Below, piece by piece: positions 48,137-60,144 of a stretch of DNA of 64,000 nucleotides (positions are counted from its first letter, which is position 1; every line of letters starts with the position of its first letter). The stretch lies in assembly GCA_030549775.1 (NCBI GenBank), contig CM060174.1, positions 100,146,132 through 100,210,131 of the forward strand, written 5' to 3'. The DNA comes from Tamarix chinensis (lineage: Eukaryota; Streptophyta; Magnoliopsida; Caryophyllales; Tamaricaceae). The translations under genes were made by a program, and so were the position numbers. Below the pieces are notes generated by a model. That model had not been told where the DNA came from. It ran no database searches and saw only the letters and a program-made list of their open reading frames with translations.

Positions 48137-49590
48137 GTATGTTTTATAGAGATTTTATGAATACGTACCGCAAATGTTAGTTGTTGATTCCTTTTAGTAA
48201 TTTTTATAGGTTATGGACAAATTATCTGTATTTCTTTGAGGATCCTGATAATATGGATTGATCTATTGATCTATAGAGATTACAGGTTATGCTAGTTGTT
48301 GATTGTTTTTAGTAATTTCTACAAGTTTTGCTAATTGGACATGTGCAGGTACCATGATGCATGGATGCTTTACAGTTTATAGGAGATAGCGTTGAAGACC
48401 ACTTGGGAGATGTAAGTTCCTAGAACTGAAATATATTCTCTTTATAACTGTATTATTGGTGTTTTTCTTGTTTGTTTAGATCTATTATTTTTTTCTAAGT
48501 TAACCATGCAATGCCAAACTATTATGAGTTTCTCTATAAGCTTACAAGGATCTTTTTACAAACATTTATAAAGGAAAAGAGGTCTATGAAAAGGATATCC
48601 ACTACCTCCTTATCTATTTATTCTTGCTATAGAGTATCTTTGAATTCTTAATTCTAAAAGGATTTATTTGAAAACCCTTCTCAATCATTTGAAACACCAT
48701 CACATGTATTCGAATAGTTCAAGTCACATTTCATGTAGAAACAAAAAATGATTCAATCTGAATTTATACAACTTGATAATATCACCTCATGCTTCAGTAT
48801 TCTTACACAAATACATATGACTCAATTTCAAATACACACACACACAATCAGTTTTATTTAACACCAAAACATTAACACTTTTCATCGTTTATGCTTAGTA
48901 AGTTTCACCTATAAGAACACCAATCATGTCCCATAAGTAGAAAGTATAACCTAAAATTGCATGATTCTAGACAAAAAGAATCAAAGAACACATGTTCAAC
49001 TCATGCACATTACATGTTGAAAAAAAACTACACACAAGTTCAACAAATTATTTCTACCTAATGTATAACCTATCATGCAATCAATCCAAGAACCATGCAA
49101 GAACCATGCAAGATTCTTCAAGAACCACGTGAAATATATAGGTTTTTACACGGCACAACAAGAGATCCTCAAGATTCACAAGATTATTGAAATTATTTAA
49201 AAAAATTACTTGAACTCCAAGTATGGTGATGAAAATTGTTGAACCTTAGATGCCTTTTTTCACTTCATGTAACTTTGACTTGAAAGAGGCTTTCATACCA
49301 CTTTTGATGTGAATATTATCTTCAAATATTCTACAACACTTTATGACCTTTTTTGAAGGATCAAAAAATGAAAAATGAATAGCAAACACTTTATGAACCT
49401 TACATGTGATGTAGCCATATTAGAATTAAAGGCCAATCCTTAGAAGTTGGACCTTGAAATTCTTAAGCTATGTAGGAAAAAAGTATTTCCTTCAATCTAT
49501 AGTTTTTAGTATCACAAATGTTGCATGCAAGTCTTTATGATACCTAAAGCTATTGCGCACAAATTGGAGTTGATTTGTAAAGGATTTTCC
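48137..49590 (+). other. 3' non-coding region of CACTA-2
   Basis: AT-rich, no ORF. Small direct duplications occur, for example AAGAACCATGC repeated near 49090-49110. Nothing recognisable. Confidence 0.4.
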
Positions 49591-49599
49591 TAGAACAAT

Positions 49600-49775
49600 A
49601 TGGAATCAGGGAAAAGAAAGACTCCCATCACTTAGACCAAAATATGTCATCCTAAAGATGAAGGTGGGCTAGGCATTCAACAACTATTGCCTTGGAATGC
49701 AACTTGTGCTAAAAAAAATTATGGATGCTACACAAGCAAAAAGAGTGTTTGGTAGCATCCTGAAACTACACAGGC
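49600..49775 (+). pseudogene. LINE reverse-transcriptase C-terminal fragment
   Basis: From about 49614 one frame reads KRKTPIT, a stop, then TKICHPKDEGGLGIQQLLPWN. After a frame change in the A-run near 49713 it continues LWMLHKQKECL. This matches the block that follows the reverse-transcriptase domain in plant L1-type LINEs (W..ICxPKxEGGLGxRxLxxWN). It is a short, broken relic inside CACTA-2. Confidence 0.65.
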
Positions 49776-49920
49776 ATGGCTACCAAAATTTAGAGATTAC
49801 AGGTTTATTGCAATTGCTCTTCTTTTTGGTAGATATGGAATGGGAGTAGAATGATTCATTGTACAATGGAAAAAAGTTTGGAGTAAGTGTGAAGGTATTA
49901 GGCATTAGCTAAGTATTATC

Positions 49921-49950
49921 TTGTAGGCATTAGCTAAGTATTATCTTGTA
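49921..49950. repeat. Short tandem duplication GCATTAGCTAAGTATTATCT
   Basis: A 28-bp segment containing GGCATTAGCTAAGTATTATC is present twice in direct tandem (about 49899-49926 and 49927-49954). Confidence 0.7.
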
Positions 49951-51254
49951 CAATTTTTTCTAAGTTAGAACCATGTGGTTATTTGCCTTTTCGAAGAAAT
50001 ACCACCTTTTTTCATACCAATTTCCTACTTCTTTTTCTTCTTGTTCTCCTATCTTGAACTGCATTATTCTCCTCTTATCTTCTTCTTGTTCAGGATGACT
50101 TTAGCTTTTCTCTTCACAATACATTTTTTTTTCAAATTTCTGAGCTATGGATGTTTGTAATTGCTTCATTTTGATATGATATTTCAGTTTCATTAGCACA
50201 CAAACTTATTCAGTGTCTGAGTCCAATCAGAAATTAGTTTTTGGTATCCAATTTTTAGATGCAAAATAGAAAAGGTAACCAAGATATTTGTATACAATTT
50301 TCTCTGCCCAACCCTAACTGCTCTGCTACACTTCAAATATCAAAGAATTTCATTAGCACAGGATATGGTTTTGTGGCTGATTGTTATTTGTGATATTGTT
50401 TCCACTTCAAAATCATTGGGTCTTGCATCTGTGATTGTTTTGTGGATGATTGTTATCTATGATATTGTTTCCAGTGAGCATGGTAACAAGAGTTTTACAT
50501 CTTAAACTCAAGAATGATTCAATGTGATTTGATAAAACCTTGGATTAAGCTTGTGAGAATTGAGTTAGGGAATTATTTGAGCTATCTTCCATTATTTTTG
50601 CTCCCTGGCTGCTGTTATTAGCTATTATGCAGATTTTTGTCTTGGGGTGTTGGTGTTGTTACATCCTAAAGTGTGATGGAGAATCCACTAGTATTGGTCT
50701 TAGGAATTTTTTATATTTGTATATTGAAATGTTATATTTTTTTTATAATATACATTGGTGATTATATATTTTATGATACAGATAAATGCATCAAGATGTG
50801 ACATCAGATACGAAAGGCATGGCTACGAAGAAGCTAAACCTAATTAACTACAATGAGGCCAATGGACGATCGTACGAAGGTCGTAAATTAATGTATATGT
50901 ATTTTAGATGGAAGTTGCTATGTAGCTTGTCACTTTGTAATTTAATGGTTTTGAATGTTGCTGAAATACATATATTGGTATGTTTGGATTAATGATCAGG
51001 TTGTAATTAATTAAGCAGGTTAAATATTATTATATATTATAGGTTATCAATTATATATATATGCAGGGAATTGAACTTAATCATATGGAAATTAATTATT
51101 ATTACAACAGGTTATTAATTAATTATTATTACAGCAGGTTAAGCAGGTTATTATTAATTATTATAGCAGGTTGTGAGCAGGTCATTATTATCACAGCAGG
51201 TTTAATTGTAAGCAAGTCATTGCGCATGTTTAATTTTACAGCAAGTTCAGTGTA

Positions 51255-51608
51255 AAACTACAGAAAAATTTAGCGCGAAAGATCCTCACTCTTGCGGCGG
51301 TTATTAAGCGTCGGTAAACAACTGTGTGACTATTGCGACGGTTATAAACCGTTGCTAAACAAAATTAGGAACGGTTAATAACCGTCGCTAAATAAATGAA
51401 TTAATAAAAAATAAGAAATTATTGTTTTAGGGACAGTTATTAACCGTTGCTAAAAAATTTTACCAATGCTTACAAAAACCGTCGCTAATAACATAGGGAC
51501 GCTTCGTTTAGGAACGGTTCTGTGAACCGTCGGTAAAACTTTAGCGACGATTAAGAACCGTCCCTAAATTTAAAATAACCGTCGCTAATATAAGTATTTA
51601 CTGTAGTG
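51255..51608 (+). repeat. 3' subterminal hairpin array of CACTA-2
   Basis: About eight motifs in 350 bp, mostly paired as inverted repeats such as GCGACGGTT..AACCGTTGC and GGAACGGTT..AACCGTCGC, ending at TATTTACTGTAGTG. The core CCGTCGCTAA is expected to be the binding site of the element's accessory protein. Confidence 0.88.
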
Positions 51609-51611
51609 ACA

Positions 51612-53425
51612 ATTGCATCTAGAAGTGATCATCCTTACATAAGTCTAAGTTTTGTTCTATCTATTTGTGGGTTTGATACTTGCTAGGTATATCTTAGAAA
51701 GTGTGAATGTCTATTTTTTGCTTTTTATAATTGTCTAGGTGTTTTTTTCAAGTAAGAGGTGGGGTTTATCTGAGTTATAGATAATGTCTCGTATACATAG
51801 GTATTGTGTATTGTTTGCCAAGTAGCTAATGGACTCTATATCTTTTGGTATATAGTTTTCTCCTTTTTTAATCTCCCTATCTTGAAAGAAAATAAGAAAA
51901 TATGAGCATTACCAAAATACTTATTTTACAAGTATAATGTTTTGAATTTACTAACTCTTTAACAAACTATGGATCTTATTCTTGTACATGAAATCTATAC
52001 ACATAGAAACCATACTTTAAGATAATCATTGTAAAAAAATAGTTTAAATATTTACTTGCAACTATAGTAGTACTTACCTTAAACTTTATATGTACGTGTT
52101 CACCATGTGAATCCTAGTCTATGGGAGACCTGAAAATTGATTGTTACTTAGCATTTTCCCTTAAAGACAAAAGACCAACACATGCCGCATGTATTTCACG
52201 GGTGAACCATCACACTATGTCTACATATTTTCTTTCACCGTCAACGGCTCCCGACAAACACAACTACACAGGCATTCACCACTGACACGTCACACCTATA
52301 TGTCATAAGCTTTAATTACACACGCTATGTTATGCCTCTCTGTTTATCTTTCTTTCATTAAAGAGGTAGATGCACACCTTTACGGTATAGTCAATTATGT
52401 AGTATTTTGTATTTGATTTGTCTTCATAAGCTTATTATAAATGAAAATTTGGCAGAAATACTTGTTACATAGTACACCCTCTATTTTACAACACATCATT
52501 TTTTTTTTTCAAAATATAAATAATATTATGAAAATTCATACAAATTAAATGTTATATTTTCTACTATATACTCTCCATTCTCTCCTTTATTAATTAATGA
52601 TCAAATTGTCAAAAGTATGCTTACATAACAGTAACCAAGTTAATGAGAATATATTAGTCATCTTAGACATTTATTTCTTCATTAGTGTATCCAAGTTAAA
52701 AGTAACCTACATTGTAAAATGTAAGGAGCATTAATTAATCATCTCTAATTCCAATTACCTAACAGTTACAAAGTTAATATTCAATTTTAGCAAACTAACA
52801 ACGAAACAAATTTTGCTCTATATTTTTGTAAGTTGAAAACTATGTACGTAAAAGGGGTACCTATGTGGCATAATAAAAATAACTAACAAGATGAATATAG
52901 GGAATATTATATGAGACATAATTTATTACAAGGTGATAAAGAAAATAAATAAATGAAACACGAGTCCATATTTCACTGAAACAAACATTGGTTTGAGAAT
53001 CAAGAAGCATCGGGCTCGATTTATACTAAATATACGAACATTATAATGTGTGTTGGCTTTGCTGGGCTTCGAAAGAACCTCTAACGTGATAGAATCACAC
53101 CTTAGCTAATGAGGTACGAAATGTTTTTGTCTTTCTTTTCTTTGAAGTGTTATAACATGTTTTGCCATTATAGATATTTTGCATATTCACATTGATACAT
53201 GATACCGCCACATCACACTGCGACCTCTTGGCCATATTATTTCTAGTTATTTAGTTGTACCTTCTTTTTTTTTTTTTTTAATTTTACTTCTCAGCTATAA
53301 AAATATATAATTCCTTTCTAGGGTATAAATAGCTTGTACTTATTAACATGTGAGGTCATAATTCAATGTTAAGAGTCTCGGGATTGAAATAATATGACAT
53401 CTGAAGGTTGAAATTATATCTCTTA
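51612..53425. other. Intergenic region, no gene recognised
   Basis: AT-rich sequence with no ORF of note. A poly-T stretch lies near 53266-53279. I see no repeats with clear borders. Confidence 0.4.
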
Positions 53426-53666
53426 GTGCTTGTTTGGTATGGAGATAATAAAGGTAGAAAAATTACCCCCATATTTTATATATCTTATATAATATAATTA
53501 AAATTAAAAATTTTATTTTTGGACGAATACCCATTTTAGATCTTAATTTGATCTAAAATGAATATTTTATTAAAAATATTATTATTATTATTAAATACTT
53601 AGCATAAAAGACACAAAATATGGGAAGAAAATTTTCACTCCTATTACCCTTGTACTAAACAAGCCC
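53426..53666. mobile_element. Tourist-like (PIF/Harbinger) MITE
   Basis: 241 bp from GTGCTTGTTTGGTA to TACTAAACAAGCCC, a 14-bp inverted repeat with two mismatches, flanked by the 3-bp duplication TTA (53423-53425 and 53667-53669). The TTA target and TGTTTGG-type terminus are standard for Tourist elements. Confidence 0.85.
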
Positions 53667-53669
53667 TTA

Positions 53670-56600
53670 GCCTTGTATGCATTTACGGTAATAATTTGCA
53701 TTCCTTCTTATAAATTCTCTATAAATATATAAAAGCAAAAAAATAAAAAAATTAAGTGATTGTAAGAAGAGTTTGGGTATAAAAACTTATCACTACGTTA
53801 TTATTGTTATTTTTTGGCAATGGAGTGTAAGAACTTATTTTACATAAAAACATATAATAATTTTTATGTACACCTGCTAAAATGTGGATTTATGTAGCCA
53901 TAACAATTATAGTGGTACCAAAAAAAATTTTTGGAACTTTACTTGAGTAACACTATAAAGACATATATATTTTTTTTTGTCATTTTCGGTATTCTTCTTC
54001 CACTTTTTTCTTCTTCTTCTTCTGGTGTTTTTTTTTTCTTGGAGACCGCCCATCCATGTTTTCTCCATTGTGCATCCAGATGTGTCCAAATCAATGCCGC
54101 TAAACTCTCAAAAGTCATCTCGTCCTCAACCTCTAAAATCATTTTCAATACCATATATACTTGGATTAATTTGGAGACTCGTTAAGTAGTAACATATATT
54201 AGAAGTTAAATATTTGAAACGCTAAATTTAATTGAGGTCAATTTCAACTTTCCCGTGGAGGAATGAAAAAATGCCACGAAAACATCTTCATACGTGACTT
54301 TTCCAAATTTATTTCCATTACCTATGAAAAATAATTGTCAATTTCAGCATGAAGTGGTGCGCGTATATTCCGAAGTTTATTGTAATAAAAATAAAAAAGG
54401 ATATACATGATGCTAGTGTTATGCTTAAAATTTAATTGTCATATCCATCACCTAGCTAAGGGCCTATTTATATATGTATATATTCAAAACCTCTGTTAAT
54501 TGTATATTGAAGATAATAGGTATATTCATAATGCTATACCACTATTTGATTAATTTGTCATTCTCACCACCTAACACACTTTATATATACAACAATTGAT
54601 TGACCTATCTCTTTTCTCTCTCATTTTCTATTTCTTTCTTCTTCTTCTTCTTCTTTTTTTCGCAAAATATTGTTATAAAATTGAAAAATAGGGGGTTAAA
54701 CTAGTTCCCGATATCCGCAATATCTTTTCTTGATTTTATAAATGAAAAAAAAAACAGTTAATTAATTCTGTCAATGTCGCTTTGACTTATCAAAAGTATT
54801 ATGGCAATGCATGCCCGACTACGTACTTGATAATATAATGCCTAATTAATCCCCGCACGAATAGGGATTCCGATATCAAAATCAATCTTTCGGCTTACCT
54901 TCCTTCTATAATGATAGCAGAGCACGAAAAATGTAACAAACGAAAAAGATTATTGGAAATTGAAAAATAAGGAAACTATACTTAGCATAACGGCATATCG
55001 TGTATCCCCAAATCCCATCGCTATGAATCTAGACATTCTTTATTCTTAGCTATTCTATTAATGCTCACTCATGTACGTACATGAAACATTGGAATTTCAT
55101 AGTTCAATGTTAAAAGTAATGGTCATGAGTAAGCTATATGGAATAGTCATATTTATGGTAGGTTTATGAAAGGTTATTAATAAGGGTACATAAACTATGA
55201 TAAATGTAGAAGATTTATGATAGTTTTATGAATGGAGATTTATGACGAGTTCATAAATAAAATTCATGAAGGGCTCTTTTGGAGGTATTTTTTATCCCAT
55301 CTGGGCATCTCATCTAAGAAAACATTATTATATCTCAAGAAATTTATATTAGAAAACGACTCTAAACGTCTTCAGATATAGTAGTAATATGAGACTACAA
55401 TGTAACAAGACTGTATAACTCCTGGGGTGAGAGAAGCTTTAAGGTTGAGATAGTATGTGTGGGTATCTATTCTAGATACTAGGAACTTGAGTTGGGTACC
55501 GACTTAAATAAATATCTTGTAATATTCTCTCATAGTAAAGGTAAATCTTTTCAAGGACATTACAATTTGGTTGAACATTAGTAAGTCTATTTCAATTATT
55601 TTCTTTTAATTTCATCATCAAATTTATTTACTTGCACAATGAGGGGGAGTTTATTTCATAACACTAATGACCTAATCCTAGCTAATAACCAAAATTTGAG
55701 ATTATTACGATTGTAACTATCTCCCCTCATGTTGGATAATTTAGAATAATTATAATCAACAAAATTTGTTATGATCTTACTCTAAATATGGGGGGATTTG
55801 TACTTATGATCTAAATTCTTTGAATTCATGCCTCCACTACTACTATAACTTTGAAGCACGTAATGTCTAGTGCTTGACGTCATAGTAAGATAAGATGACA
55901 GAATAAAAAACATCATTAAGGCTAGTATATATAAATGTTGCAATAAAATGATGATTGTATTTTGTATTGATGTTTAAAGAAATATATGTTAGATTGTATC
56001 CTCCATTTATAAGAGCAACATAATAACTAAAAACACATTTATCTCTCTTATTTTTGGAACATCTTCAAGCAGCCATTGAATATTCTCTTTAGCACTGATA
56101 TGTTGGTATCATCCACATTGGTAATGTTGGTGTGAGTAAATTTAAGCAAAGGATTATTATCCTTTCCAGTTAACTTTAATCAAATGTTAGATAAGATCAT
56201 CCTTATATAGACGAATTTCATGATATATAAGAACATATTTATGTCCCTTGAATTGGGAAGCCATTGAAGGATCATAGTATCTTAATATAACTTCCAATAA
56301 ATGTATTTCATTCTTCATAAATTTACATACTCTCTCGACTCGAAAAAATTACTTTAAGAATAATACCAATAAAAAATGCATAGAAAATGTAAAAATAAGG
56401 GAAGATATGATTGCAATAATTAAATTGGCATTGAATTAATAAAAAAAAATCAAGATCAATGCTACCAAAATTAGACTATACTAATAGAATAAAAAATAAA
56501 ATTTTGATTTTCCTAATAGATTAGATAGAAATTATAAATTATACCCTTAGAGACAGACTAAATTTAGAGTTCTCATTATAATGCTTACTGTGATGAAGAT

Positions 56601-57165
56601 GATGGTCAGGGGAATAAACATGAAAATTTTAGGGTACATTGTTAGGACTATATGAAGGGACAAATTAGATGATTAGAAGCCACGAAAGGTTGGAATTTTT
56701 TGAAATCATAGGATACAAAGTTATAAAAGAGAACGAACATGAAGGAAATGGTCCTGGGAATAAATGAAAATCGGTTATTAAGATGCAAAATAATATAAAA
56801 TATATAATAGTGTGGGTTGTAAGTTTGGGATTCTTTGAGAGAATATTGGGGAAATTATTGCAAAGTTTAAATTCAAATATATTTTTTTGGATTTTGCATT
56901 ATGTCACTTCTTAAAGGCTAAGGAAATAATTTACTACAATTTTTTCATTCAACTGTGGAATATGTTGATAATGGTGTTTAATAAGGACATTTTTGGTAGC
57001 CTCTATTTTACATACCAAAATGAGCCTGGGCTTAATATTATAGACATACATACTTTATGTGTTCAATAAAGCATAGTGATCAAAGAAATGCTATTGCATA
57101 TGCATATCGTTTAAGAGTATAGAAGTGTCCTATAAAAATAATGTGCAGAATTTAAGGCCTATTTA
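53670..57165. other. Intergenic region, mostly unassigned
   Basis: AT-rich and without a credible gene. (CTT)n runs occur near 54000-54025 and 54637-54660. About 55390-55620 resembles the R-U5 part of an LTR retrotransposon (GGGTATCTATTCTAG, then ATCTTGTAATATTCTCTCATAG), but no LTR ends were found. Confidence 0.35.
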
Positions 57166-59050
57166 TGTAACAATCCAAATTTTAAAACTGATTTTTTTTA
57201 ATTAAGAAAGTTTAGCTTAAAGGTATGGATATTAGCTCCACTTTAAGTATAAATTTGGTTCCCTCATTATTCTTATATGAAATGTAAGGCTAAAATAATT
57301 AAATTTAATCAATAGAAATAAAATTAAAACATCAAAAATAGACACATGCACATAAAAACAATAGTCATGTTTGAAAAGGATATGAAAGCTTTTGGAATGG
57401 AATTACAAAAAAAAAAGATAAAGTAAGACCGAGGTACAAAAATAGGGAAAAAAATCCATATCCAGATATAAGATATACACAGATATAATGTAAGCAGGAC
57501 ACTTCTATTTTAAACCCATGCAATCACAACTCTCCAAAATTGATGTCCAAAGCTAGAATGCCCTCATCAAAATCTTGTACATGAACATCTATAAAGAAAG
57601 TGCAACATCAAATGATAAACAAACTTAGTAAACACAACTCACTAAAAGTGATAAAATATTCACACAAAAGACATATAAGATCATTCTGAAATAAAATTTA
57701 CAGCATATGCCTATATTCATGCATTACATGCAATCCCAACTAAATATGATAGTGCAAAATGATAATATGCGATGTGCGATATTGATAGAACATCACAAAT
57801 ACACTACAAGATATATAGTTAAAAAGGACAATTTTAAAATGTTAAATAGGGTAATTATAAAATTACCCTATTATAGATGATTTAATAGAGCAATTAAAAT
57901 TTTCCTTAATTGATTCTAACAAATAGTGCAATATAAAACATCACTACAAGATATATAGTTAAATAGGGCAATATTATTTACCCTATAAATGAAAATATTG
58001 CCCTATTAGTCTAATGGGGGAATAAAAAATTCCCCTATTATTTGCGTCCTATTAGGGTTATAAGGAAAATTTTTTGGATTGCCTTATTTATTTTCACTCT
58101 AATGGAGCAATTGTAATTACCCTATTTGATTGTTGTTAATAGGAAAAATATTATTACCCTATTGGAGTTGAAGCTACTAGAGAAACTTTTAAAATATTGC
58201 CCTATTTGGCCTATCTATTAGGACAAAAATATTACATCATTTATTATGATCAAATAAGAGAATTTTTATTAATTGCACTGTTAGATTGGATCAAATAGGG
58301 GATATTTTATATTGCACTATTTGTTAGAATCAATTAAGGAAAATTTCAATTGCTCTATTAGATCATCTATAATAGGGATATTTTATAATTACCCTATTTA
58401 ACATTTTAAAATTGTCCTATTTGACTATATATCTTGTAGTGTAAGGCTATTCACCTAAATCCAAACTCTATCTTACACTTGAAATATTAGTAAGTTTCAA
58501 ATATATTAATTAATACCCCCACATTTTAGGTCCACATATTATTTTAAAAAATACTATTCATACAAAATACTATAAATCAAGTCAATATATACCAAGGTAC
58601 TATGGCAAAATCTATAAATTAATTATTCTAAAAAAATACTATTTATATTCATTATTATTCATATTCACACTAAATCGCTACTTTTGAAGAATTAAATGGT
58701 CGATGGTCAATCATGACCCCTAGTATTACACTAACAAGGTCTTTTATATGAAATTTCTAAATTAGCTTTAGTTACATTATAAACTTATAAATTATAAATA
58801 AAATAGCAAACAATTAAGATAAATTATGGAAAATTAATCCAAAGCTTATTTACATCAATTATAACATATTAAAACTCATAATTCAGCCTAACAAAAGTCA
58901 TACACATGTAAAAAGACCAAATTGCTCCTAAAACCCTAATAATAATATTTTACCAAATTGCTCCTACACTAAATTAATTCATTTGGACCAAAAATTGATT
59001 ATGTAACTCTTTTTTTCATTTTTTTACTTTGGGACTCAAGTTTAAATAGG
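57166..59050 (+). mobile_element. Degenerate LTR related to the long LTR family
   Basis: It begins TGTAACAATCC at 57166. Its first ~150 bp follow the start of the other family members (TTAATTAAGAAAG, GGTATGGATATTAGCTCCAC, then GTAAGGCTAAAATAATTAAA). Later it has CATGTAAAAAGACCAAATTGCTCC near 58904, as in the AATTACC blocks of the solo LTRs. The right end is not defined; 59050 is an estimate. A CACTA-like MITE is inserted at 57802-58441. No coding sequence. Confidence 0.5.
57802..58441. mobile_element. CACTA-like MITE with duplicated left terminus
   Basis: 640 bp bounded by CACTACAAGATATATAGT and its exact complement, with longer imperfect inverted arms of about 135 bp (57802-57938 against about 58305-58441). 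A second copy of the left terminus, CACTACAAGATATATAGTTA, lies inside at 57942. The interior is made of AATAGGGCAAT and ACCCTATT words. The flanks (ATA and TAA) do not give a clean 3-bp duplication. Non-coding. Confidence 0.75.
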
Positions 59051-59767
59051 AGATTTATATAATCGGTCTAGAGTTGGACAATATCCAAGAATAATCGATA
59101 ATTCTAACTCAAATTTTAAATGCAGACCGGCCGTTAAACTCGTCTACACACCTAAAGAATATATATATGACCAAAGATCAACATATATAATATTAGGGAA
59201 GAGGAGATATTGGATGTTGGAATGTAAAACCAAGAAGATGATGCATAAGCAAGTTATGAAATGAAATGCATCTAGCATATTAAAATTTTGACCTAATCCA
59301 AAATATGACATATACGCACTAACCAATAACCGCATCCAACTAACATCATAACAAAACGGTTAAATTAAAAGAATAACAAATCCACTCAAATTAAAGACAG
59401 TCTAATAAGGTAACTCAATGATGTTCCGAAACATGAGAGGTGATGTGCACTATAGCCTAAACCACATAAACTGCGGTGAGCCTCCTAACCAACCTGCCTA
59501 ATTTGTTTACTAGACCTGCCCATGATGCAAGCAGTAGTAACGATCAAACTTTCGTAGATCCTCAACAAAACAGGACAGATTATCCAACCGATTTCTTCAA
59601 CTATATAATTATCATCCATTTGGTACTTAATTGTTACGTCTGAATAATAGAGATTAGACAAAAAACACCCACTTGATCACATGGTTAACTCCGGGTGAAG
59701 TCCAAATCCCCGGAAGCAGGGCCAGGGACCACATCTCATGAGCCTAGTCTATCCAGCGTGTCGCTTC
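59051..59767. other. Upstream intergenic region of DUF241 gene
   Basis: No ORF or repeat with clear borders. The sequence becomes GC-richer from about 59450 towards the gene. Confidence 0.4.
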
Positions 59768-60030
59768 CACGTGCTGTCTCCTCTGTTAGTCCAACCAAAA
59801 CGACAATACTTGATTTATCTCTCAACTCAAAGCCCAAACGCGGCTTTTTGAGTTATTTCTGACCCAACTCATTATCTCCCACATGCACAACTCAAACAGC
59901 CTGTTTTTTATTTATTTTTTATTTATTTATTTTTTGTGTGTATGGGGAAAGGTATCATCCAGATCCCAACGCGACTTCTTCAATTCAACCCCACACCCAC
60001 TCGTGCGCACCTCGTCGCCTTAATAAACCT
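59768..60030 (+). promoter_or_regulatory. Candidate promoter of DUF241 gene
   Basis: A G-box CACGTG lies at 59768-59773. A possible TATA element, TTAATAAA, lies at 60020-60027, about 118 bp before the start codon and followed by a CA/CT-rich leader. Both are common words; assignment rests on position only. Confidence 0.35.
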
Positions 60031-60144
60031 CCCCCGCCAGCCACCACTCACCACCACAACTCAACCTTAGATATAGAGAGGAAAAGAAAAGAAAACCCAC
60101 GGGACCTCCTCCCTCTTCTTTACTGTTAACTCCCGCAAATAAAA

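Larger units (their letters stand above)
38653..51608 (+). mobile_element. Complete CACTA (En/Spm) transposon, CACTA-2
   Basis: 12,956 bp bounded by inverted repeats CACTACAGTAAATA at 38653 and TATTTACTGTAGTG ending at 51608. The 3-bp duplication ACA flanks it (38650-38652 and 51609-51611). Genes run on the plus strand: a TNP2-like transposase with many breaks (42453-46169) and a Transposase_24 gene with two breaks (46333-48136). Subterminal hairpin repeats built on GCGACGGTT..AACCGTCGC occur at both ends, far more at the right. The element cannot now encode its own transposase. Internal insertions include a small MITE and a LINE fragment. Confidence 0.94.

Noticed and set aside
53907..54189. 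Overlapping 60-84 codon frames on both strands
   Set aside because: Driven by a (CTT)n tract; Phe/Ser or Glu/Lys-rich and not conserved-looking.
55390..55620. LTR-like R-U5 sequence
   Set aside because: Wording resembles a retrotransposon leader, but no TG..CA borders or target duplication could be found, so it is mentioned only in the intergenic entry.
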